In this document: positions 1 through 5,273 of the stretch, one piece after another
Layout: every line of letters begins with the position of its first letter
How positions within the stretch are numbered: position 1 is the stretch's first letter
Assembly: GCA_964617585.1 (NCBI GenBank)
Contig: CAZTXS010000051.1
Span: 1 to 5,330 of the forward strand
DNA from: UMGS1601 sp964617585
GTDB taxonomy: Bacteria; Bacillota; Clostridia; Oscillospirales; Ruminococcaceae
Length of the DNA: 5,330 nt
Reading direction: 5' to 3'
The notes under the pieces: model-generated
What the model was told of the DNA's origin: nothing
Seen by the model: the letters and a program-made list of their open reading frames with translations, nothing else
Databases searched by the model: none
Made by a program: the position numbers and the translations under genes

Positions 1-953
1 TTTCAGATGGTTTTATCGGTTTCCATTTTTCATTTTCATCACTTATTGAAAACTTTGTATCATTATCGGAATTTTTTCGTATATTAGTATTGACAATATC
101 ATTTTTTTGTGATATATTGTTATTGGCAGATGAAGTATTTAACTTATTGCGATTTTTTAATCCCAATTTGGCGACTTCATCTGTCATTTTTATTTTATGA
201 ATATAGAATCTGTTACCTCTTTCAGACTTTCTAATATCCATGTTAACGGTATATTGTTTTCCGTCGATTGTTATAGGTGAAGTTAGATAAGCATAAGTGA
301 CTTTACTGTTTGGATTATGATAATTTTTAGTTTCGGCTGAACGCACTTCGCCGTACTTGATCATTTTTGCAAGATTAGACATTGTTGCTAATTTTGCTTT
401 TTTCATTTGCAATGTTAAATCGTTATAAGCTTTAGCATTTCCGAAAGTTTCATTTATGCCTTTTTTCCATATTTCTATCTTCATTCCTGTATCAATATTT
501 GTTATTGGTTTTGATTGTTCCGTAGTAGATATGTACGTTTTCAATAAATAAGTATATACTTTATTTTTGACCTCAGACAAATTATTAATATTATTAATAT
601 TAAATACATTTATATCATTAGTTGATACCTGTATTTCAGGATTATATCCGCCCAGCCTCTTACTATATTTAGTTTCGGTTGAATACTTGCCGCTCTTCTT
701 AACGTCCTTAAAAGCCTTGTTGTACAAGTTTCTTATTTGAATAAGGTCTTTTTGAGCCTTTGTGATATTGTCTGAGCCTGTTGCAAATTTTTTGAGATTT
801 GCAATAATCTTGTTGAGAAATTCCTTTACCTTTACAAAAAGACCCCTGTTAGTTTGAGCAAGCTCTCTTATACTTTCCTCATTGGTTAAAAGCTCGTCCG
901 CAATAAAATCAGCGACAATCTCTCGTTCAAGAGTGCAAAATAAAGTGTGTAAA
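1..953 (-). pseudogene. 5'-truncated prophage/ICE large polyvalent protein (LPD-like) fragment, 3' end outside window
   Basis: The minus strand is open without a stop from a TAA at 977-979 down to base 1, about 317 codons before the repeat is reached. There is no start codon with a ribosome binding site at its 5' end. It begins with a charged helical segment (LEREIVADFIADELL, about 931-887) followed by a Lys-rich helix (KVKEFLNKIIANLKKF). Then come an Asn/Lys-rich middle and, at about 187-303, a beta-rich block with SPITIDGKQYTVNMDIR and GNRFYIHKIKM. It ends in low-complexity sequence containing TKFSIS. From memory, this arrangement resembles the C-terminal parts of large polyvalent proteins of phages and conjugative elements, where an LPD- or PBECR-type (barnase/EndoU/RelE-like) domain follows helical linkers. 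That family call is inference and catalytic residues cannot be assigned. The 5' part was lost at repeat copy 1, so it is probably non-functional, although a frame this long without stops suggests recent truncation. It looks more AT-rich than the fru genes, which fits foreign origin. Confidence 0.55.
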
Positions 954-1034
954 TTCAATAAGGACTTGCCCGTTATTTAACGTGGTAATGAAACCCGCCG
1001 CCTATAAGACGGGGGACATCTTGCCTAAGTTATA
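954..1034 (+). repeat. Repeat copy 1 (short form), IS200/IS605-end-like structured element
   Basis: This 81-base copy runs from TTCAATAAGGACTTGCCCG to CTAAGTTATA. It shares almost every block with copy 2 (opposite strand, 1896-1977) and with the ends of copy 3. The shared blocks are AATAAGGACTTGCCCGT, AACGTGGTAATG, a C-rich/G-rich hairpin, and GGGACATCTTGCC. The hairpin here (CCCG at about 993-996 with CGGG) is weaker than in the other copies. Short sequences in which GGTAATGGAACCCG leads into a GC hairpin and a fixed 3' tail resemble right ends and guide-RNA scaffolds of IS200/IS605-type elements, or PATE-like non-autonomous derivatives. That origin is inference, as there is no tnpA or tnpB in the window. 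On the left it abuts the truncated polyvalent-protein fragment, and on the right the truncated IS256 relic. Confidence 0.75.
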
Positions 1035-1042
1035 AAAAATAG

Positions 1043-1492
1043 CTTGCACACCTTTTGCATTTTTTCGAAAGTTTACTACAATAAAAGAAGGGACAAAAAA
1101 ATTCACGAAATCTCTCAAAAAGGTATATGGCGCACCGAGTTTTTCGGCATACAGAAAAGCCTTTGAGCAGTTTTGTCAGAAATGGTTGCAGTATCAGGGA
1201 ACAGTAGCTGTGTGGAAACGAAATTTCGGCCATGTTGAGCAATTTATTCGATTACGGCAGTGCGGTTCGTAAAATTATGTACACCAACAATGCTGTTAAA
1301 AGTATAAATCCGGTTTTAGAAAGGTGACGAAAAAGTGCATTTCCAAATGAAAATGCACTTTTGAAATTGCTATATTTACGAATTACCAAGTTCTACAAGA
1401 CGTGGAATTACAGCACGGTTCAAAACTAGGCTTTAGTCAGTAACCGGCTTGTTACTGATGATAAAATCAAGACCCGCATTGAAAAATACTAG
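1043..1492 (+). pseudogene. IS256-family (mutator-type) transposase, C-terminal relic with frameshifts and stops
   Basis: Frame 1 from about 1081 reads KKFTKSLKKVYGAPS, AFEQFCQKW and VAVWKRNFGHVEQ. This corresponds to the K-x-F-x-x-D-L-K-x-x-Y-x-A-P and W-x-x-N-W regions near the C-terminus of IS256-family transposases. An extra T in the run at 1243-1245 shifts the frame. Frame 2 then gives FDYGSAVRKIMYTNNAVKSIN. A second shift near 1316-1318 gives RKVTKK back in frame 1, and a third returns to frame 2 for AFPNENALLKLLYLRITKFY. An in-frame TAG at 1427-1429 replaces the Trp of the usual QNWALV. The frame ends with DKIKTRIEKY and TAG at 1490-1492. In the T-N-x-x-E-S-x-N signature, whose Glu is usually taken as the third DDE acidic residue, codon 1298-1300 encodes Lys. 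The family length is about 390-410 residues; only about 150 C-terminal codons remain and the DDE aspartates are missing. It is a dead remnant. Confidence 0.88.
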
Positions 1493-1598
1493 CGTCTGTT
1501 CTGACCGCCGTAACATATAAATTTTTTCAATATAAAAAAATAATTTACGCAGTTTTATTGACAAACCCCAACTAGTATAAACGTGTAAGAGAGTTTAT
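1493..1598 (+). mobile_element. Probable 3' end of the IS256-type relic, non-coding
   Basis: Past the transposase stop, the sequence through ATTTACGCAGTTTTATTGACA and CCCC (about 1549-1570) has the composition typical of IS256-family right ends, where a terminal inverted repeat follows the gene by a short distance. The matching left end is absent, so the boundary is inferred; I place it near 1570-1580. The remaining bases up to the HPr stop codon hold no gene. On the HPr transcript strand I see only a weak AT-rich 6-bp stem (ATAAAC/GTTTAT, about 1579-1600) and no convincing terminator. The element may have replaced whatever originally lay downstream of the HPr gene. Confidence 0.45.
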
Positions 1599-1868
1599 CT
1601 ACTTCTCATCACCGAAATTATCCTCTGCCAGCGAAATAAATTTATCCAGCGCCTCCTGCTCATCCTCTCCTTCACAGGAAACAGTAATTTCGCTGCCGCA
1701 TTTAATACACGCCGCCATAACATTCATTATACTTTTCCCGTCATACTCGTTTCCGTTGAAATTGATTTTGACGTCAGACCTGAACTTTCCCATTTCGCCT
1801 ACCAAAACTCCCGCCGGACGCATATGAAGACCTTGTTCATTTTTAACGGTAATTTTTTTCGATACCAT
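1599..1868 (-). CDS. ptsH: HPr family phosphocarrier protein
   Basis: This 89-residue protein has the length and motifs of HPr, the cytoplasmic phosphocarrier that accepts phosphate from Enzyme I on a histidine and passes it to EIIA domains. His15 and Arg17 lie in QGLHMRPAG (residues 12-20). Ser46, the site of HPr kinase/phosphorylase in Gram-positive bacteria, lies in GKSIMNVMAA (44-53). Both sites are therefore intact, so the protein could support transport and CcpA-linked catabolite control. The ATG at 1868-1866 is preceded by AGGTGGTG (1881-1874) at good spacing. It follows fruA in the same direction, separated by repeat copy 2, and I see no convincing promoter of its own. It is probably cotranscribed with fruK-fruA. 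Whether it is the cell's general HPr or a second, fructose-dedicated one cannot be told from this window, so the symbol is by family. An IS256 relic lies directly downstream and no ptsI follows. Confidence 0.93.
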   Translation of the reverse strand: MVSKKITVKNEQGLHMRPAGVLVGEMGKFRSDVKINFNGNEYDGKSIMNVMAACIKCGSEITVSCEGEDEQEALDKFISLAEDNFGDEK

Positions 1869-1875
1869 TTTTACA

Positions 1876-1881
1876 CCACCT
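1876..1881 (-). promoter_or_regulatory. Ribosome binding site of the HPr gene
   Basis: AGGTGG on the minus strand, extending to AGGTGGTG at 1874, sits 5-7 bases before the ATG at 1868. It lies only 14 bases beyond the end of repeat copy 2, so the repeat did not remove the translation signal. Confidence 0.75.
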
Positions 1882-1895
1882 AAATATTTTTTATC

Positions 1896-1977
1896 TATAA
1901 CTTAGCCAAGATGTCCTCCGCCTCTATAGGCGACGGGTTCCATTACCACGTTAAATGACGGGCAAGTCCTTATTGAA
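1896..1977 (-). repeat. Repeat copy 2 (short form), overlapping the 3' end of fruA
   Basis: On the minus strand this 82-base copy runs TTCAATAAGGACTTGCCCG ... GGTAATGGAACCCG ... GGACATCTTGGCTAAG ... TTATA. It is nearly identical to copy 1 but in inverted orientation, and has the same orientation as copy 3. The central hairpin is good: CCGTCGCC pairs with GGCGGAGG around TATAGA (7 of 8 pairs). Its first 27 bases are translated as the tail of FruA and include the TAA stop at 1951-1953. The rest fills the fruA-HPr gap, so it would be transcribed as a hairpin within the operon mRNA. The IS200/IS605-derived or PATE-like origin is inferred as for copy 1. Confidence 0.8.
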
Positions 1978-3918
1978 TCTGCTTTCAACAGGTCTTTTCA
2001 GCAGTGACATCATAACGCCGGCAACAACAGATCCTATAGCAAGCGCAAGCAAGTACCAGCCCCAGTTTCCCACAACAGGGAAAACAAATATTCCACCGTG
2101 CGGCGCCATAAGAGTACATCCAAACGCCATGGATATTCCTCCTGCAGCCGCGGAGCCGACTATACATGAGGGAATTACCCTGAGCGGATCGGCTGCGGCA
2201 AACGGAATCGCTCCCTCTGAAATAAAGCATAGACCCAGTATATAGTTTACAATAGTTGATTTTCTTTCACCCTCGGTAAACTTTTTCTTGAAAAAGGTCG
2301 TACCTATAGAACAAGCGATAGGGGGAACCATGCCGCCTATCATAACCGCAGCCATTATCTCATAGCTTGAAGTCGTCGCCGCTGATAATCCTACTGTACC
2401 GAAAGCGTAAGCCGCTTTGTTAAAGGGTCCTCCCATGTCTATTGACATCATTCCGCCCAGAACGCATCCTAAAAGAATTTTTGAAGCGTTTGACATGGAT
2501 TCAAGAAGGTTGGTAAGCTGTGTGTTCAGCCAGCCAACCGCAGGGTTGATAAAACACATAACCAAAGCTATAAGAAGCAGTCCCGCTAATGGATAAATAA
2601 GAACCGGCTTGATTCCTTCAACCGATTTCGGAAGAACTTTATCACAAAGCTTTTCAAGACCGAGAGTTAAATATCCGCCTGCAAAGCCTGCAATTAACGC
2701 TCCCAGAAAGCCTGCTCCAACCCAGCTTGCCATCCCTTCATCCGAAAAGTTAAAAGTAGCTCCGACAGACGCAATATATCCTCCTACGAAACCTATCATC
2801 ATGCCGGGACGGTCGGCAATACTCTTTGCTATAAATCCTGCCAAAACAGGAAGCATAAAGCTGAATGCATATCCTCCTATTCCCTTAAACCATGCTGCAG
2901 CAGGACTTACCGTTCCGAAGTTTCCTCCGGACTCTGTATGTCCCAATATTGAGTCAATCAAAAAAGCAACGGCAATAAGTATTCCTCCGCCCACAACGAA
3001 AGGAAGCATATTTGAAACGCCGTTCATAAGATGCTTGTAAATCTGTCTGCCTATGCTCTCTTTAACTCTGTTGTCAGAAACCGAACTTACATGACCTTCA
3101 TGATGATATATTCCGACATCCCCCGAAACTATTTTACTTATTAGCTCCTCAGGCTTGTGAATTCCGTCGGATACAGGAGCAAACACAACTCTCTTTCCAT
3201 TGAATCTGGCTTTATCGATGTTTTTGTCCGCTGCGATTATAACTCCGTCCGCTTCTTCTATTTCCTTAGAAGTGAGAATGTTCTTCGCTCCGCCTGAACC
3301 GTTTGTTTCCACCTTGATTTCACAGCCCATTGCCCTTGCCTTTTTCTCGAGCGACTCAGCCGCCATAAAGGTATGAGCAATACCCGTGGGGCAAGCCGTG
3401 ACCGCCGCAATTTTTATCTTTGAGGATTTTTCTTCACTCTTATTTTCAGGCGAACCGTATTTTTCGGTTTCTTTTTCATCTATGGCTTTTATAAATTCAT
3501 CTTTAGTCCCAGATGACAAAAGTCTTTTCCGAAACTCCCCGTTCATAAGCATAACCGACAAGCGTGATAGCGCCTCAAGATGAACGTCACCGCCCTTTTC
3601 AGGAGCCGCTATCATAAAAAACAAATTTGACGGCTTTCCGTCAAGCGAATTATAATCAACTCCGTTTGGGACGGTCATTGCGGCTATTCCTGCTTTTCTG
3701 ACGGCTTTATTCTTAGCGTGAGGAATAGCAATTCCATCTCCTATTGCCGTTGAGCCGATTTCTTCTCTTTTGAGAATCCCGGATTTATATTCGGCTTTGT
3801 CTGAAATGTTCCCGGATTTTTTCTGAAGTCCGACTAATATATCAATAGCTTCTTCCTTGCTTTTTATCTCAGCTCCCAGAAGAATACCCTCTTTTTTAAG
3901 CAATTGCGTGATTCTCAT
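1951..3918 (-). CDS. fruA: PTS fructose transporter subunit EIIABC
   Basis: This 655-residue membrane permease imports fructose and phosphorylates it at C1. Domain order is EIIA (about 1-150), with phospho-acceptor His67 in AIPHAK; a short charged linker; EIIB (about 167-265), with Cys176 in TACPTGIAHTFMAAE; and EIIC (about 295-642), with around nine or ten hydrophobic segments. EIIC carries DMGGPFNKAAYAFG (494-507), SEGAIPFAAADP (567-578) and MAPHGG (604-609), the hallmarks of the fructose family. The EIIB Cys motif and A-B-C order distinguish it from mannitol EII proteins. The start is fixed by AAGGAGG (3933-3927) eight bases before the ATG. It lies downstream of fruK, 103 bases away across a terminator-like hairpin. 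The native protein probably ended soon after LLKRPVES (residues 639-646). The final residues, about FNKDLPVI, and the stop codon come from repeat copy 2. The change is at the cytoplasmic tail beyond the last helix, so activity is probably kept. Confidence 0.96.
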   Translation of the reverse strand: MRITQLLKKEGILLGAEIKSKEEAIDILVGLQKKSGNISDKAEYKSGILKREEIGSTAIGDGIAIPHAKNKAVRKAGIAAMTVPNGVDYNSLDGKPSNLFFMIAAPEKGGDVHLEALSRLSVMLMNGEFRKRLLSSGTKDEFIKAIDEKETEKYGSPENKSEEKSSKIKIAAVTACPTGIAHTFMAAESLEKKARAMGCEIKVETNGSGGAKNILTSKEIEEADGVIIAADKNIDKARFNGKRVVFAPVSDGIHKPEELISKIVSGDVGIYHHEGHVSSVSDNRVKESIGRQIYKHLMNGVSNMLPFVVGGGILIAVAFLIDSILGHTESGGNFGTVSPAAAWFKGIGGYAFSFMLPVLAGFIAKSIADRPGMMIGFVGGYIASVGATFNFSDEGMASWVGAGFLGALIAGFAGGYLTLGLEKLCDKVLPKSVEGIKPVLIYPLAGLLLIALVMCFINPAVGWLNTQLTNLLESMSNASKILLGCVLGGMMSIDMGGPFNKAAYAFGTVGLSAATTSSYEIMAAVMIGGMVPPIACSIGTTFFKKKFTEGERKSTIVNYILGLCFISEGAIPFAAADPLRVIPSCIVGSAAAGGISMAFGCTLMAPHGGIFVFPVVGNWGWYLLALAIGSVVAGVMMSLLKRPVESRFNKDLPVI

Positions 3919-3926
3919 AGAACTTT

Positions 3927-3933
3927 CCTCCTT
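3927..3933 (-). promoter_or_regulatory. Ribosome binding site of fruA
   Basis: A perfect AAGGAGG on the minus strand lies 8 bases before the ATG at 3918. It is the strongest of the three ribosome binding sites in the operon. This is notable because fruA lies beyond a terminator-like hairpin, so fewer transcripts may reach it. Confidence 0.85.
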
Positions 3934-3956
3934 ATTTTTTTATTTTGTCCGATTTG

Positions 3957-3988
3957 TTAAAAAATAAACCCTCGAAAACACCGAGGGT
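3957..3988 (-). terminator. Intrinsic terminator or attenuator between fruK and fruA
   Basis: On the minus strand a 7-bp perfect stem, ACCCTCG (3988-3982) with CGAGGGT (3974-3968), closes a 7-base loop. It is followed at once by TTATTTTTTAA (3967-3957). This is a classic Rho-independent shape. It sits 34 bases after the fruK stop and about 38 bases before the fruA start, inside what is otherwise a same-strand gene pair. It may give partial termination, so that FruK is made in excess over FruA, or it may define the 3' end of a processed fruK message. I see no competing antiterminator stem. I also see no clear promoter between it and fruA, so some readthrough is expected. Confidence 0.78.
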
Positions 3989-4021
3989 AAATTTAATCTG
4001 TAATTTTAAAATCTATCTTTA

Positions 4022-4924
4022 CTATAGAGTTTTTAACGCCTCTTCAATTTCAATCCTTGAAGCAAGGCCGAGAGAACAAGCGGTTGCGCTTCCTGCCGCC
4101 GTTCCGAGCTTTAAAGCTTCTATATAGCTGCCTGTTTTTTCATATCCTGCTATAAACCCTGCGACCATAGAGTCGCCTGCTCCGACCGAATTTACCTTTT
4201 CTCCCTTAGCGGCGGGCATTGTGATACACTCTCTTTTTGAATCAATTAAGAGCGATCCGTCCTTGCCAACAGAAACTAAGACGTTTTGCGCGCCCATATC
4301 AAGAAGCTTTCTTGCATAAAACTCTATATCCTTTTTATCATTCAGCGTCACACCGAATATTTCACCCAACTCATGATTATTAGGTTTAACTAAAAACGGT
4401 TTATACTTCAGCACATTAACAAGCAATTCATTTGATGCGTCGACTACTGTTCTTATTCCCCTGCCGCTTAGCTTTTGCAAAATCCTCTCATATATATCCT
4501 CCGGCAGAGTTTGGGGAACAGAGCCTGCAAGCACCAGCGTATCTCCCTTGCTAAGCCTATCCAGCTTTCCAAAAAGCTTCATAAGCGATTCCTCGTCTAT
4601 ATCGGGGCCTTGACCGTTTATCTCAGTTTCATTTTCAGATTTCAGCTTGACGTTTATCCTCGTCATACCGTTAGAAAGTCTGATAAAGTCGGTTACAAAC
4701 CCTTTTTCTTTAAGCTCATCTTCAAGAGCCGCACCGGTAAAGCCGGCTGTGAAACCGAGAACAACACTTTTGTGTCCGAGTTCCTTCAAAACAGCAGACA
4801 CATTTATGCCCTTTCCTCCGAACATTATACTTTCAGAATCCGCTCTGTTTGTAACGCCCAATTTCATATTTTTAACATGAACTACATAATCCCAAGCCGG
4901 ATTAAAAGTTATAGTATAAATCAT
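4022..4924 (-). CDS. fruK: 1-phosphofructokinase (PfkB family)
   Basis: This 300-residue cytoplasmic kinase phosphorylates fructose-1-phosphate with ATP to fructose-1,6-bisphosphate, sending PTS-imported fructose into glycolysis. It has the usual family length and layout. The N-terminal NPAWD substrate-loop region keeps Asp12, with Trp11 where Leu is common. The glycine-rich FGGKGINVS (35-43), LAGSVP (132-137) and KPNNHEL (180-186) follow. The C-terminal NSVGAGDSMVAGF (245-257) holds the anion hole and the catalytic base Asp251. The GGKGINVS signature and the neighbouring fructose permease favour FruK over tagatose-6-phosphate kinase (LacC). The ATG at 4924-4922 is preceded by AAGGAGA at 4937-4931. 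An overlapping ATG four bases upstream is out of frame. It is the first gene of the operon and follows a leader of about 180 bases mostly made of repeat copy 3. No fruR lies upstream, unlike the common fruR-fruK-fruA order. Confidence 0.95.
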   Translation of the reverse strand: MIYTITFNPAWDYVVHVKNMKLGVTNRADSESIMFGGKGINVSAVLKELGHKSVVLGFTAGFTGAALEDELKEKGFVTDFIRLSNGMTRINVKLKSENETEINGQGPDIDEESLMKLFGKLDRLSKGDTLVLAGSVPQTLPEDIYERILQKLSGRGIRTVVDASNELLVNVLKYKPFLVKPNNHELGEIFGVTLNDKKDIEFYARKLLDMGAQNVLVSVGKDGSLLIDSKRECITMPAAKGEKVNSVGAGDSMVAGFIAGYEKTGSYIEALKLGTAAGSATACSLGLASRIEIEEALKTL

Positions 4925-4930
4925 ACATAC

Positions 4931-4937
4931 TCTCCTT
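4931..4937 (-). promoter_or_regulatory. Ribosome binding site of fruK
   Basis: AAGGAGA on the minus strand lies 6 bases before the ATG at 4924. It supports this start over the out-of-frame ATG at 4928-4926, which is too close to the site to be used well. Confidence 0.8.
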
Positions 4938-4948
4938 GCTAAAATATA

Positions 4949-4962
4949 TTAAACCGCTTTTA
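4949..4962 (-). promoter_or_regulatory. Weak cre-like/operator-like palindrome before fruK
   Basis: TAAAAGCGGTTTAA on the minus strand is an imperfect palindrome around CG. It matches an idealised CcpA site (TGAAAGCGCTTTCA) at 11 of 14 positions, but lacks the TG and CA that usually flank the core. It lies between repeat copy 3 and the fruK ribosome binding site, downstream of the predicted start, where a roadblock site could work. It may equally be chance in AT-rich DNA. Confidence 0.22.
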
Positions 4963-4967
4963 CTTTT

Positions 4968-5109
4968 TATAACTAAGGCAAGATGTCCCCCGCCGCCTTT
5001 AGAAGCGGGTTCCATTACCCGTTCAGCAGCGGGATACAACCCCCTACTGAACGGCCGGTCGACAATGCCGACCCTTGCCACGTTGAATGACGGACAAGCC
5101 CTTATTGAA
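4968..5109 (-). repeat. Repeat copy 3 (long form) in the fru operon leader; guide-RNA-scaffold-like folds
   Basis: On the minus strand this 142-base copy shares both ends with copies 1 and 2 (TTCAATAAGG.CTTG ... AACGTGG at one side, GGTAATGGAACCCG ... GGGACATCTTGCC ... TTATA at the other). It carries about 60 extra bases between them. The extra part folds well. GGTCG/CGACC (5057-5073) makes a 5-bp hairpin. At 5019-5054, CCGTTCAG/CTGAACGG plus an inner TAG.GGG/CCC.CTG make a hairpin of about 14 pairs with one mismatch and a 6-base loop. A third stem, CCCGC/GCGGG, lies at 4989-5009. Several hairpins followed by a fixed 3' tail recall the right end and omega-RNA scaffold of IS200/IS605-type TnpB elements. 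The short copies would then be internal deletions. The family assignment is inference, since no tnpA or tnpB is present. Confidence 0.75.
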
Positions 5110-5110
5110 A

Positions 5111-5139
5111 ATAATATCACATTAACAAGTCATTATCAA
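5111..5139 (-). promoter_or_regulatory. Sigma-A-type promoter of the fru operon
   Basis: On the minus strand TTGATA (5139-5134) and TATTAT (5116-5111) are separated by exactly 17 bases. Each box differs from consensus at only one or two positions. The predicted transcription start is near 5104, inside the first bases of repeat copy 3. The mRNA would then have a leader of about 180 bases carrying the repeat hairpins before fruK. I see no better promoter between the repeat and fruK. Confidence 0.7.
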
Positions 5140-5211
5140 TAAATATGATTTTATTTCTAAAGCGGCTTTGCTTTATTATTGCCGAATTTTTTAATAAAAT
5201 TATAATTAATA

Positions 5212-5240
5212 TTGACATGCCAAAATTTTTGTGTTATAAT
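5212..5240 (+). promoter_or_regulatory. Consensus sigma-A promoter of the tRNA-Ser gene
   Basis: A perfect TTGACA (5212-5217), a 17-base spacer and a perfect TATAAT (5235-5240) drive transcription rightwards. The start is expected near 5247, about 27 bases before the tRNA. Full consensus boxes are typical of stable RNA promoters. It diverges from the fru promoter, with 72 bases between the two -35 boxes. Confidence 0.9.
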
Positions 5241-5273
5241 TTTTTAGCAACGTCAAGAAAAGTTAATTGTTTT

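Noticed and set aside
954..1034. Reading the repeats as a riboswitch
   Set aside because: Copies lie in both orientations, at gene 3' ends and between relics as well as in a leader. That fits a mobile repeat and not a conserved gene-linked aptamer.
1030..1242. A 70-residue minus-strand open frame
   Set aside because: It is antisense to the IS256 relic, whose plus-strand reading gives clear family motifs. It has no ribosome binding site and a Cys/Phe-rich composition typical of a shadow frame.
1558..1585. Promoter TTGACA...TATAAA on the plus strand near the IS256 end
   Set aside because: The spacer is only 12 bases and no plus-strand gene follows. TTGACA here is better explained as part of the insertion-sequence end.
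1576..1600. Terminator after the HPr gene
   Set aside because: Only a 6-bp AT-only stem with a 10-base loop and no T-tract follows the stop codon, which is too weak to call.
1955..3583. Plus-strand open frames opposite fruA
   Set aside because: They are antisense shadows of a strongly conserved EIIABC protein, with no start signals and implausible Pro/Ser-rich products.
954..5109. CRISPR array or IStron
   Set aside because: The three repeats are kilobases apart without spacers. There is no group I intron core and no transposase inside the copies.
4902..5120. A 72-residue minus-strand and a 68-residue plus-strand open frame over repeat copy 3
   Set aside because: Both simply read through the repeat and have no family resemblance. 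The minus-strand one also overlaps the fruK start and includes the repeat hairpins, so it is better explained as non-coding.
5159..5178. Terminator formed by AAAGC/GCTTT
   Set aside because: A 5-bp stem without a proper T-tract, lying between two divergent promoters where no transcript is expected to end.
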